From: Anaspis maculata
Lineage: Eukaryota; Arthropoda; Insecta; Coleoptera; Scraptiidae
Assembly (NCBI GenBank): GCA_949128115.1
Contig: OX421966.1
Span: 68,507,416-68,571,415 of the forward strand
Reading direction: 5' to 3'
Length of the DNA: 64,000 bases
Position numbers and translations under genes: made by a program
Shown here: positions 22,373 through 32,612 of the stretch, piece by piece
Position numbering within the stretch: the first letter of the stretch is position 1
Layout of the letters: each line of letters starts with the position of its first letter
The notes under the pieces: model-generated
Database searches by the model: none
Seen by the model: the letters and a program-made list of their open reading frames with translations, nothing else
Told to the model about the DNA's origin: nothing

Positions 22373-23724
22373 TTGATATACGCATGCGCCGTTATACTTT
22401 CCAAGTTATTTCGTCAGTTATTGTTGTCACTACGTCGGCGTGGGTGAGAAAGCCCTTCACTGTGCCGGAATCCGGAAGTATACGAACAATAGACGGTTCA
22501 TCGAGATGTAGGTCGAAAGGACCCTTAGAAGTGAGCTCATAAATTAGGAACATGTAGGCACTTACCTACTCATGCAAATGCATTAGTTGCGGCGGAACGC
22601 ATTTTGATTCTGCATTTTTCGCAGAGACGGATTACAATCAGAATTCTAGAATTAGAATTAGATTCTATTGCACCATTTGTACAAATGTACATACACTTGA
22701 TGTCACAGGCGGTTACGTCATAATTATTACAAAATCAACAAACTAGATAACGTGTAGGTACCTAACACACAATCTAAAAGCTCAAAAGTTGACACACTCA
22801 AAAAAGATGGTCCTTCAACATCTTTCTGAAGCGACACATATTTTCACAGTCTTGAACCTGTCTTGGAAGACTGTTGTAGGCTGTAATAGCTCCATGCTTG
22901 ACATGCTTCTCGAAGAATTAACCAAGAAGCGCTCTGTTACACTGTTATTACCCAGGCAGATTCATTCGTGAATTGCCATGTTACATTTATTATTATTGTT
23001 ATTGTTACAATTTTCAAAGTCATCTTTGCTAAACCACAGAATATTGCTAAACTCAAAAAAAAATGTTTATAGCAACATTAATAACTGTCAAGTCAATCAA
23101 TTCAACTTAAATACCTACTTGATAAAATACTTGAAGCCACCTGTGAAAATTAGAAGCAGTGCAGCGCGAAAAATCACCTCATGAAAAAAAAAATCGTATT
23201 TCTGTAACTATGCGACCTGGAGCATCAAGCTAAAAAAACAATGAGTTCCTCATACATTGGTTACCAAATACAGGAAGACTACAAGGTGGCCCCGAAAGTT
23301 CCTGTATCATTGCCAAAAAGTACAAAATTACAAGGCATTCTTCATCACCCTGTATTAAACGTATCGCTGTCACGAGCCAACAATCACTTGTAGATGGTGA
23401 AAGTAGAAGGATTTATCTTGAAATTGGTGTAAGTTATTTCAAAATCCTATGATTTTTAAGAGATTGACAGGGATTAAAACCCAAGCAATTTTTTGGGTGA
23501 CCCACTTCAAATTGTCACCAGTAGGTATAGTTCTCCAAAATGCATAAAAGCACTCCGATTTTCTAAATTTTCATGGAGTTACACTTCAAAACCCACTTCC
23601 AAGTCAAATTCTTCCGTATTATATTGGTTTTATCTCGCAGAATTGGTAAATTGTTGCATTTGGGCCACATTATAATAATTTCAGTAACAAAAACAACAAA
23701 GTAACCAACCCAACGGTAGGTAAG
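22373..23724. other. Unassigned noncoding stretch
   Basis: AT-rich sequence with TTATTATTGTTATTGTTA near 22989. The 60-68 residue frames have no recognisable motif, and some begin with TTG rather than ATG. No terminal repeats were detected. Confidence 0.4.
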
Positions 23725-23726
23725 TA

Positions 23727-23910
23727 CCGTATGTTCGTTAAAATCATGAATTAGGGCAGGCTCTGAACTTCGAAACGTAGGTCGAAAATGTATTCCATGA
23801 CGACGGTTCATCATGGTGACATCAAATTTGAGTGATTATATTGATAAATTCACGACATACGTGTTTACTTCCATAGCCTGCCCTAATTCATGATTTTAAC
23901 GAACATACTG
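23727..23910. mobile_element. TA-flanked MITE, 184 bp
   Basis: The left end CCGTATGTTCGTTAAAATCA, continuing TGAATTAGGGCAGGCT, is the near-perfect inverse of the right end AGCCTGCCCTAATTCATGAT...CGAACATACTG. TA flanks both sides (23725-23726 and 23911-23912). The terminal repeat is about 36 bp with a single mismatch. Size, TA target and CAGTATGTTCG-type end fit a Tc1/mariner-derived MITE. Confidence 0.9.
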
Positions 23911-24049
23911 TATTTAATATTAAATCAACAAAATCTATACTTACTTATTTCATGAAATTTGAAAACGTTGTTAGATTATATTCGATAATTTTTCGATCTT
24001 TTAAATCCAACTGAGTAAGTATACCTGAAGTTCTGTATCACCTAAGCTC

Positions 24050-25063
24050 GGTGAGGCGACAGTCGAGCGAAACCCCACAGGCGCTAACATGGTTCTGGGG
24101 CCACAGACGCGAAAGTGGTTTGAGGGACACACAAGCGAAAACTCTGATAGACGGATTCCGTAGTGCAATGTGGCAACGCCGCCCATCCTCCTGCGTCATC
24201 ATCGGCTGCGCACAGACCCATCGGGGGACACAGGAGCGAAAGCACCTTGAGGGCCACAGGAGCGAACGTGGTTTCAGCGACGCACAAGCGAAAGCACATC
24301 GGGGGACGCAGACGCTAAAGCACTTCGAGGGCCACAGGAGCGAAAACATTTGGTTTGGAGCTCTGCAGAATTCGTAGCGGTTCGTCTACTTCCAGGCAGA
24401 TGGCGCCATCGGTTCATGTTCATCGATTTATAATGATTCATTGTTACCGAGCCACGTGTACCTACCTATAAGCATTGTCTATAAGCCATCAATCACTTAT
24501 AATATAAGCTAAATTCTGCATTGTTGGAAACAATAAGCGAGGCGTGCACCGTACTCGTAGGTAAACCGATGCCTGTTCACATTTTTAGATAGGAGTATAG
24601 GTATACTCAAATGCAGAATTTAGCTTATAAGTGATTGATGGCTTATAGGTAGGTACACGTGGCTCGATAACAATGAATCATCATAAATCAATGAACATGA
24701 ACCGATGGCGCCATCTGCCTGGAAGTAGACGAACCGCTACGAATTCTGCAGAGCTCTAAACCAAATGTTTTCGCTCCTGTGGCCCTCGAAGTGCTTTCGC
24801 GTCTGCGTCCCCCGATGTGCTTTCGCTTGTGCGTCGCTGAAACCACGTTCGCTCCTGTGGCCCTCAAGGTGCTTTCGCTCCTGTGTCCCCCGATGGGTCT
24901 GTGCGCAGCCGATGATGACGCAGGAGGATGGGCGGCGTTGCCACATTGCACTACGGAATCCGTCTATCAGAGTTTTCGCTTGTGTGTCCCTCAAACCACT
25001 TTCGCGTCTGTGGCCCCGGAACCATGTTAGCGCCTGTGGGGTTTCGCTCGACTGTCGTGTATT
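24050..25063. mobile_element. 1 kb near-palindrome with 9-bp flanking direct repeat
   Basis: GACAGTCGAGCGAAACCCCA at 24058 is the inverse of the sequence ending GACTGTC at 25056. The arms are about 450 bp and nearly identical, around a loop at about 24523-24608. The outer arm parts are built of loosely repeated units such as GGCCACAGGAGCGAAAGCAC, which keep frames open on both strands. The 9-bp direct repeat CCTAAGCTC lies at 24041-24049 and 25064-25072. A 9-bp duplication with very long terminal inverted repeats is the Mutator-like pattern, which is an inference. No transposase is encoded. Confidence 0.85.
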
Positions 25064-25534
25064 CCTAAGCTCCGCCGTTATTCGCCATCGGTCTCAGAGA
25101 AGTCACGTACGGGCACGGAGTCAAAAAGATTAGGTACCTACATGTGTTGGGCGGTAGGTCGGTACCTACTGTAAAATTGATAATTCAATCTTGAATTTTT
25201 ATTTTTTACGGTTTATTCAAATGTGTGAACAAGTAAAGAGAAGAGACTGCTGCGAGCCTAGAAGGTGTTCTGGTTTCTGGTGTCCAGATGTTGGTCAGAA
25301 GGGCCAGGGCTGGCACTCGGCGTGTTACAGTGTATTGTGCCTGAATAATTTTTTATTACCCATTACCCATATGCTACACTCCTAAACACCTCTAATCGTT
25401 AGCTAGGCGCCGCAGCCAAACCTCTTGATAGACAAGTGAATATGCCCTCACGTGTGTGAGTCGCAATAGCGCATTTTCTTAGTACCAGGTCTGTCATTGA
25501 TAGGAACAAAGTCTAACTTGAAAATTGAATGCTC

Positions 25535-26235
25535 ATATACGAAACAAGAGTAAGTTTCACGTTTCATGACAATCGTTCCACTAATGGGAAATTTCAATAT
25601 GGTGGCGCAACCATGAAATCCAATCTGCCCACTGGCCACCCTTTAGGACCTAAGCTATCCATCGGAAAAAGATTCTGGGCTCTAGGTTCATTCCCCGAGG
25701 ACGAGTTCAGTTTCTTAGAAGTGCACAGGAAATCTTTGTTTTTGATAATAATAGTGACAACTATGTATGTATAAAAAAATGCCCATTGGCCACCCTTGGG
25801 CATATCAGCTATCCATCGGATGAAGTTCCAAGGCTCTAGCTTCATTCCCGGAGGAGAAGTTCAACTTCTTAGAAGTGCACAGTAAATCTTTGTTTTCTGA
25901 TAATAATAATAATGACAACTATGTATGGATAAAAAAGTAAGGCCCATTATCCACCCTTGGGGACATCAGCTATCATTCAAAAAAAGTTCCAAGGCGCTAA
26001 CTTCATTCCCCGAGGAGGAGTACAACTCCCTAATTTCTACACGGACAGACAGCTGGACAGACAGACGGACAGACAGCCGGACAGACAGCCGGACAGACAG
26101 CCGGACAGACAGCCGGACAGACAGCTGGACAGACAGACGGACAGACAGACTGATAGACAGACGGACAGACAGCCGGACAGACAGCTGGACAGACAGACGG
26201 ACAGACGGACAGACGGACGGACGGACAGACAGACG

Positions 26236-26274
<39 letters not shown>

Positions 26275-26320
26275 GGACGGACAGACAGACAGAAAAACCG
26301 GCCATATAAGCGTCATTTTC
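25535..26320 (+). repeat. Composite repeat: about 150-bp tandem units ending in a GACA tract
   Basis: Three diverged direct units start near 25638, 25788 and 25950 with CCACCCTT followed by TCAGCTATCCATCGG-like sequence, and include CCCCGAGGA(G/C)GAG. A tract of GACAGACAGACGGACAGAC variants follows at about 26041-26292, and the element ends ACCGGCCATATAAGCGT with TTTTC.TACGAAAATGCGCT. The same order occurs at 36480-37100. The Cys/Ser-rich and Asp/Arg/Thr-rich open frames over the GACA tract are artefacts. Confidence 0.85.
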
Positions 26321-26387
26321 TTACGAAAATGCGCTAAAAATAAGAAAGGATAAGTAAAAAGCTATAATAAAGGTCCGGGGAAATCGC

Positions 26388-26575
26388 AAGGAAGTCAGGA
26401 GGAAGTCGGAGGAAGTCGGAGGAAGTCGGAGGAAGTCCGAGGAAGTCAGGAGGAAGTCCGAGGAAGTCCGAGGAAGTCCGAGGAAGTCAGGAGGAAGTCA
26501 GAGGAATTCCGGGGAAGTCAGGAGGAAGTCATGGGAAGTCAAAAGGAACTCAGAGGAAGTCGGGGAAACTCTTCT
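26388..26575 (+). repeat. Second GGAAGTCCGA minisatellite
   Basis: The same 10-bp unit as at 22175-22372, again with AGGAGGAAGTC variants. It is followed near 26615 by GGTCAACCCCTCGA, the inverse of the flank that precedes the first array. A C-run of about 12 lies further on at 26816-26827. Confidence 0.88.
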
Positions 26576-26939
26576 TAAGAGGGGAACTCTTTTGTACAAA
26601 TTCTCGCTGCGGTCAACCCCTCGAGCGTGGTTTAAGCGATTATAGACGTTCGTGTTTCTCTACCTTTTTCCTCAAATTTCTTTACATGTGAGCCCTGCTC
26701 AGTTATTGTGCAATGGTTACTTGTTCCCAGAAGGATGAGGAAGGTTAAGGCAGAGGAATTAGTGTGTGTATTTTCAATGAACTTGAGATGAAGTATGTAT
26801 CAAATACTCGCGATACCCCCCCCCCCCCAAAAATTGCAGGACAAACAAAACTGCGACTGGGTCTGGTTGTAGTTTCGTGTATTTATGATGTCACAAAACA
26901 CAAATGCCAGGGCTTCTTTACTATCTTCCAATGTTTGTG
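26576..26939. other. Unassigned noncoding stretch
   Basis: Sequence between the minisatellite and the SINE-like segment. Nothing recognised apart from the inverted flank near 26615 and the poly-C run. Confidence 0.4.
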
Positions 26940-27079
26940 AAAATGTAGGTACCTAACCATCACGACATCTCTGTCCAAAACTCGGTTCATAATATTGATA
27001 AGCCAACCCAACGTTCATTTTGGAGTCCCCTAGAATCTGGAGACTTAGAGCATCCGTAGCGCCTCTGGCGGAAATTCGG

Positions 27080-27176
27080 TTTTCAGCTAACAGGAGTTTG
27101 TCAAAATTTCCGGTATAGTGGAGGAAAGCATCCACCAGCGTCGGCGTTAGGCCTCGTTTCGGAAATGGGCCGACTA
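27080..27176 (+). repeat. SINE 3' part, split by a foldback (rest at 30794-30815)
   Basis: AAAATTTCCGGTATAGTGGA, then GGAAAGCATCCACC, GCGTCGGCGTTAG and GGAAATGGGCCGAC match, in reverse, the SINE-like element at 44560-44870. The match breaks at 27175 exactly where the foldback starts. The missing tail, ACGTTGAATAAACG, reappears right after the foldback at about 30797. The foldback therefore inserted into this SINE at a TA. The 5' part, perhaps beginning near 26940, cannot be delimited. Confidence 0.72.
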
Positions 27177-27397
27177 GCCCAGGCGCCAGAAAGCAAAAAT
27201 CAGCTCAATAAGGAAATAATTGTTTCCTGGCTGGAAACTAGCTTAAAACGATTTGTGTGGCTTAGGTTTTGACATACTAATTTCACCCCTTTCGGAAATG
27301 TCGGCGTCATGTCGCCATCATCAATAAGAAGTGCACCAGCGTGGTTTTTGCCGAATATCTTGATTTTGGGCTATCTGACAGCAAAAGATGTAAGAAG

Positions 27398-29421
27398 ATG
27401 TATTTGATGCAATATCAAATATCCACTATATCTCGACCGCACGTAATAAAAACAAGGCAGCGTGGAACCTAATAAATAGTCACACAGGACGAGACAAAAG
27501 CAAAAACACGAAGTTCAGTCTACTTGAGAATCTTCACATTCCACAAGAAACACCTCTTGACACTTTAAATAGGATAAACAACTTCTTGGTGAATCAATGC
27601 GAGAGTACAGCCGTTGTGGATAGCTCGGACGCGAATAAATATCAGACACCACTCGTGAAAAATCAAAACAACTTGTTTTTGTCTCCAACTGATAGTGAAG
27701 AGGTAAAAACAATTATAAAACAATTGAAAAACACCAACTCAAGCGGAGAAGATAAAGTCAGCGTTAGAGTTCTAAAATACGTAACATATGAAATAGTTGA
27801 GCCCTTGACACATATAATCAATCTTGTCCTGAGTACTGGCGACTTCCCTGATGCTCTAAAAATCTCTGAAATACGACCAATCTTCAAAAGCGGCAACAAA
27901 ACCGAGGTTTCCAATTACCGCCCAATAGCAATTCTATCTAATGTTAGTAAAGTTGTTGAAAAAATCATATATTACAGATTGATCAATTTTTTTGACCATC
28001 ATCGCTTGCTGTCGGAGTTTCAAAACGGTTTTAGAAGTGGAAAGTCCACAACAAGGGCTGCCTACCAGGCCCTAACTGAAATCATAAAATCGAAAAATAA
28101 AAGTCAAGAAACTCTTCTGATGTCCTTGGATTTATCCAAGGCATTTGACCGGGTGGAACACAGTATTTTATTGAATAAACTTGAGTGTTACGGAGTAAGG
28201 GGAGTATGTCTTAAACTTATCGAGACATATCTAAAAGAGAGAAAACAAGCTGTGGTTGAGCATGACGCGCAGGGAAGAAAAATCAAGTCAAATTACTTGG
28301 AGATCAGGAGGGGAGTACCTCAAGGCTCCATTTTAGGACCACTCCTGTATCTGATTTACACGAATGATCTACAAGCTGTCACAAATAAAACAATGATTCA
28401 ATACGCTGATGACACATCGCTGGTGTTCAGTGGAGATTCCATGAATGAGGCTAGCCTGGAAGCGTGGAATACACTAAACTCTCTGGAGAAATGGTTCGCC
28501 GCGAATAAGTTGACCCTCAATTCAGGAAAAACTACTCTCGTAAAATTTGATTACAAAAAAAATAGTAATGTAGGGGACATGCCCGCCAACAATTTGTTCG
28601 GTTTCAAATTACAAACCTCCACAAAATTCCTTGGTATCTTCATTGATCACAGGTTAGACTGGTCGGTGCATGTGGACAAGGTGTCTTCGGCTTTGGCCAG
28701 TTATTGCTACGCTATTAGACAGATTTCCCAGCTTGTTGGTGTTGAAAGTGCCTTGACCGCCTATCATGCCCTGGCTGAGTCGAGAATCAGGTACGGTGTG
28801 GTTCTCTGGGGTAATTCGGGAGACATGCAACGGATTTTGATTCTACAAAAAAGAATACTAAGAGCAATATTCAAACTGCATCCCAGAGAAAGTTGTAGAC
28901 CATATTTCAGGAGGGGAATACTCACTGTATTTGGTCTCTATGTGTACGAGGTGGTGATGTTCATCCTAAAAAACCCGTCATTATTTGCAGAAAACATCCG
29001 CCAGCACGACTACAATACAAGGGATAAGAATAGCTTGAAAGGCGAAAAGATCAACTTCACTTATCTACAAAAAAACTGTACATATAATATACTGAAGATA
29101 TACAATCATTTTCCCACATATATCACAGGTTTACCCCTCGAATCAATAGGACCAAAACTCAAATCTTTTTTAATTGCCAAGGGTTACTATTCGGTGGAAG
29201 AATTTCTGAATGACGATGTGCGTTTTTAAAGTGTTTTGTTTTGTTCGATGTTTTTATCATATTTATTTATTTATTTATTTATTGCTTTCATTTATACATA
29301 CTTTGTACATATATTTTTATTTATACACTTATCTAAATTATCTATATACATATGAATGACGGGTTCAACACTTTTATAGTATTATATGAACGAATAAAGA
29401 GTATTGATTGATTGATTGATT
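27398..29421 (+). mobile_element. 5'-truncated LINE (non-LTR retrotransposon)
   Basis: The insertion ends in an ATTGATTGATTGATTG tail preceded by AATAAA at 29393. The left junction lies inside the foldback arm. Removing 27398-29421 with one copy of GAAG (27394-27397 and 29422-29425) rebuilds sequence that pairs with the intact right arm around GATGTARGRARTCATYTTGA. It is about 2.0 kb: the 5' part of the element, including the endonuclease, is missing, as is usual for LINE insertions made by target-primed reverse transcription. Confidence 0.9.
27400..29229 (+). CDS. LINE ORF2 C-terminal part: reverse transcriptase
   Basis: The frame is open from the truncation point to TAA at 29227-29229, about 609 codons, with no natural start: the first in-frame start-like codon (27586) is TTG, so the start was lost by truncation. 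Order: linker with ISTARNKNKAAWNLINSHTG; RT with IRPIFKSGNKTEVSNYRPIA; EFQNGFRSGKSTTRAAYQAL; LMSLDLSKAFDRVEHSILL; GVPQGSILGPLLYLIYTNDL; the catalytic box QYADDTSLVF; then thumb TSTKFLGIFIDHRLDWSVHV and a C-terminal YNTRDKNSL segment. All RT catalytic motifs look intact, so this insertion may be young. The motifs resemble the Jockey/CR1 group; the clade is an inference. No endonuclease remains, so the copy cannot move by itself. Confidence 0.92.
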   Translation, partial: VFDAISNIHYISTARNKNKAAWNLINSHTGRDKSKNTKFSLLENLHIPQETPLDTLNRINNFLVNQCESTAVVDSSDANKYQTPLVKNQNNLFLSPTDSEEVKTIIKQLKNTNSSGEDKVSVRVLKYVTYEIVEPLTHIINLVLSTGDFPDALKISEIRPIFKSGNKTEVSNYRPIAILSNVSKVVEKIIYYRLINFFDHHRLLSEFQNGFRSGKSTTRAAYQALTEIIKSKNKSQETLLMSLDLSKAFDRVEHSILLNKLECYGVRGVCLKLIETYLKERKQAVVEHDAQGRKIKSNYLEIRRGVPQGSILGPLLYLIYTNDLQAVTNKTMIQYADDTSLVFSGDSMNEASLEAWNTLNSLEKWFAANKLTLNSGKTTLVKFDYKKNSNVGDMPANNLFGFKLQTSTKFLGIFIDHRLDWSVHVDKVSSALASYCYAIRQISQLVGVESALTAYHALAESRIRYGVVLWGNSGDMQRILILQKRILRAIFKLHPRESCRPYFRRGILTVFGLYVYEVVMFILKNPSLFAENIRQHDYNTRDKNSLKGEKINFTYLQKNCTYNILKIYNHFPTYITGLPLESIGPKLKSFLIAKGYYSVEEFLNDDVRF

Positions 29422-30814
29422 GAAGTCATCTTGAAACCAATGAAATTCCCTACGGAATAGTTTTCAAATGACCTTCCTGCGACCTATGGTTTTTGAGATA
29501 GAGCTTCTGGAAGCGAGAGTCATTGTCGTGGAAGCTCCATGGCCACTTGACTCGAAAAACTAAAATTTCGATGTGACAAAAAAAAATTCAAAATGAGATT
29601 ACTCGAGAATTTTTTATGCTATAGTTGTGGTGATGGTGTTAAACTCTTCCTCTTGAACCGTAGATTACGAATATTGAAAAGTCAAAAACGTCACATTGTA
29701 CATATACAGGGTGTACTGAGGGAATCAAATCAGATCAGAGAAATTTTACATATTTCTTCGATTTAGCCTATATGCGACACTCTAAGCACCTAATACGAGT
29801 CCAATATCGATATGAATTTGCTCTGTAAGCTTCACTCAATACACTTAAGAAGCGGTCAGCTCACAGCTTCACTGTAAAATGTTTTGAAGGCCCTCTGAAA
29901 TCATCAAAATATTGAAAATTTACAGTACCAAGGAATATATATAGCAGTATATTATATACCAAGGAACCAAAGTGGATTTTTAATTTGGGGATTTGGACCA
30001 AAAAGGCCTCGAGCAACAAACTTCACCCAAGGGATCAAAAATTCACTTTGGTTCCTTGGTATATAATATTTACTGTTACATACATTTCTTGCTACTGTGA
30101 ATTTTGATGATTTCAGAGGGCCTTCAAAACATTTCACAGGAGGGCTGTGAGCTGACCACTTCTTGAGTGTATCAAGTGAAGCTTACAGAGCAATGCATAT
30201 TTATATTGGACTCGTGATAAGTGCTTAGAGTTTCGCATAGACTAAATCGAAGAAATATGTCAAATTTCTCTGTTCTGATTTGATTCCCGTAGTACACCCT
30301 GTATATGTACAATGTGACATTTTTGACTTTTCAATATTCGTAATCTACAGTTCAAGACAAAGAGTTTGAGACCATCACCGCAACTATACCATGGAGGATT
30401 CTCGAGTAATCTCAATTTGAATTTTTTTTTGTCACATCGACATTTTAGTTTTTTGAGTCTAGTGGCCATGGAGCTCTCAAGACAATGACTCTCGCTTCCA
30501 GAAGCTCTATCTCAAAGACCATAGGTTGCAGAAAATTGATTGAAGAACCAAACTGTAGGGAATTTCATAGGCTTCAAAATGATTCCCTACATCTTTTGCT
30601 GTCAGATGATCCAAAATTAGGATATTCGGCAAAAACCACGCTGGTGCACTTCTTGTTGATGATGGCGACATGACGCCGACATTTCCGAAAGGGGGGAAAC
30701 TAGTATGTCAAAACCCAAGCTACACAGATCGTTTCAAGCTAGTTTCCAGTCAGGAAACTTTTATTTCCTTATTGTTTTCCCTGGCGCCTGGGCTAAACGT
30801 TGAATAAACGTTAA

Positions 30815-30983
30815 CATAAAAGATTCCTTATCAAGACGAAATTTCGCCGTGCTAAGCCAAACTTTCGCGCTATCAAGTCGAAATATCACGTTATTTAGGC
30901 TGAATTTCGCGTTATTAAGACGAAATATTGTCTTATTATGTCGAAATTTCACGTTATTGAGGCGAAATTTCGCCTTATACATA
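30815..30983 (-). repeat. Degenerate 24-bp tandem repeat (left part)
   Basis: Units approximating GTTATTAAGACGAAATTTCGC recur about seven times. Translated on the minus strand they give an 8-residue period (KFRLNNV-like), which is only the repeat. The array is cut at the TA at 30984-30985 by the next foldback and resumes at 32487-32600. Confidence 0.75.
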
Positions 30984-30985
30984 TA

Positions 30986-32484
30986 CAGTGCTCAACAATT
31001 GAAGTGGAACACCTGAAAATTTTGGTCAAATTAAAATGGTCGTATTTTCTTGAAAAAAAACCGAATTGCAATGAGCTTTTTTTCCTGGGCAGTCAATGTC
31101 TTAGACTACAGCATGATAGAACTATTTCTTGTTGAAAGCTTTTCATATTATCTATACAGGGTGAAGTAGTGAGGTACCGCAAAAAATGTAAAGTTTGCAG
31201 CACCTCTCCCGATCCGCGAAAAAAATTTTCTGAATTTTTGCATCTCGTTCTGGAAAAACATTAAGCCCATACCTTGAAACGGTTTTTTGGATTTTTGTCT
31301 ATCTGTGGTTATTACAGGGTGATCTCAAAAAACGTGATATTTTAGACTTTCAATGATAACTTCTTTCATTGCTATCCGATTTCAAACATCTTTAGCTCAT
31401 ATTGAAGCTGATACTTAAGGCAAGAACGTTGTGAGGTCAAAGCTTATTGGAAACAATAATTCAATATAAGGGGACGTATCAGAAATGACCCAAATGTGAA
31501 ACAGCTTCCGAGTATCTGTTTGATGAAAGACAAAAACAAATTGAAACTTGTCCTCAGAGGATCCGCTAATTTGGACCATTCCGATCTGCTTCTCGCTTTA
31601 GTTGTCTAAGAAATTTCCGTGGTAGAATCAAAACTTGACTGCGTGTTTTCGCGAAAAATCGCATCCCTTATTTACCTGAAGGCGGCCGTAACCCAAGTTA
31701 CAAAATTCACAACAATTCCAAAAATTCTCCTTGACAATAAAACACGTATACCTGCTAGTTCTAAATTTTGTAACTTGGGTTACGGCCGCCTACAGGTGAA
31801 CAAGGGATGCGATTTTTTCGCGAAAACACGCAGTCAAGTTTTGGTTCTACCACGGACATTTCTTGGACAACTAAAGCAAAAAGCAGATCTAAATGGTCCG
31901 AATTAGCGGATCCTTCAAAGACACGTTTCAATTTGTTCTTATTTGTTATTAAACGGAAAGTCGGAAGCTGTTTTGCATTCGGGTCACTTTTGACACGTCC
32001 CCTAATATTTAATTTTTGTCTTCAATAACTTTTGACCTCACACCGTTTTCGCCTGAAGTTTCAGCTCCAATATGAGCCCAAGAAGTTTAAAATCGGATAA
32101 CAATGGAAGAAGTTACCATTGAAAGCCTAAAATATCACTTTTTTGAGATCACCCTGTAATTAACCGAGATAAATGAGAACCCAAAAAACCGTTTCGAGGT
32201 ATGGGTTCAATGATTTTCCAGAATGAGTTGAAAAAATTAAAGAAAATGTTTTCACGGATCGGGAGGGGTGCAAGCTTTACATGTATTGCAGTACCTTACT
32301 ACTACACCCTGTATAAATAATATGGAAAGCTTGTAGCAAGAAAGAGTGATATCATGCTGTAGTCTAAGACATTGGCTGTCCAGAAAAAAAAAAACTAATT
32401 GCAATTCGGTTATTTCTTGAGAAAATACGACAATTTTAATTTGACCAAAATTTTTAGGTGTTCCACTTCAATTGTTGAGCACTG
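30986..32484. mobile_element. TA-flanked foldback, 1499 bp
   Basis: The termini are CAGTGCTCAACAATTGAAGT and its inverse ending CACTG, with TA outside (30984-30985 and 32485-32486). The arms remain alignable to near the centre at about 31735, where GTAACCCAAGTTAC and GTAACTTGGGTTAC lie about 100 bp apart. The inner pair TACAGGGTGA and its inverse occurs near 31156 and 32309. The terminal sequence and TA target are Tc1/mariner-like. No transposase is encoded. It splits a 24-bp tandem array. Confidence 0.92.
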
Positions 32485-32486
32485 TA

Positions 32487-32600
32487 TTATCCATCGCCCA
32501 AATATGCTAGATGCAAATTCGAGTGCTATATATGCTATTCCGCATAAATATGCCGAAATTTTGTGTTATTACGCTGAAATGTCGCATTATCCAACAAATG
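32487..32600. repeat. Degenerate 24-bp tandem repeat (right part)
   Basis: Units such as CCGCATAAATATGCCGAAATTT and GTGTTATTACGCTGAAATGT continue the array of 30815-30983 after the foldback. They are more diverged than the left part. Confidence 0.6.
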
Positions 32601-32612
32601 TATAAATAAATA

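Larger units (their letters stand above)
27177..30793. mobile_element. TA-flanked foldback carrying a LINE in its left arm
   Basis: The termini are GCCCAGGCGCCAG and its inverse CTGGCGCCTGGGC, with TA outside each (27175-27176 and 30794-30795). The left arm is 27177-27397 plus 29422 to about 29995; the right arm is about 30010-30793. Paired landmarks include CATTTCCGAAAGGGG near 30680 with its inverse near 27287, GGAAGCGAGAGTCATTGTC near 29510 with its inverse near 30486, and GTACATATACAGGGTGTACT near 29698 with its inverse near 30294. Without the LINE it is about 1.6 kb. No protein of its own. Confidence 0.88.

Noticed and set aside
21980..22447. Overlapping frames of 81-130 residues with SSDFLGLP or EEVRGSP repeats
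   Set aside because: Products of the 10-bp GGAAGTC minisatellite, whose three-phase translation has few stops.
24038..25133. Open frames up to 122 residues on both strands of the 24-25 kb palindrome
   Set aside because: The same peptides appear from both arms and from the repeated GAGCGAAAGCAC units; no domain, no start context, and the inverted symmetry explains them.
25966..26316. Open frames of 91-142 residues rich in Cys/Ser/Val or Asp/Arg/Thr over 26.0-26.3 kb
   Set aside because: They are translations of the GACAGACAGACG tract in several frames and both strands; the tract length is a multiple of the repeat, so stops are absent by composition.
30815..32600. Regularly spaced short repeats considered as a CRISPR-like array
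   Set aside because: Repeat units abut without spacers and are degenerate; the genome is eukaryotic by introns and element content.
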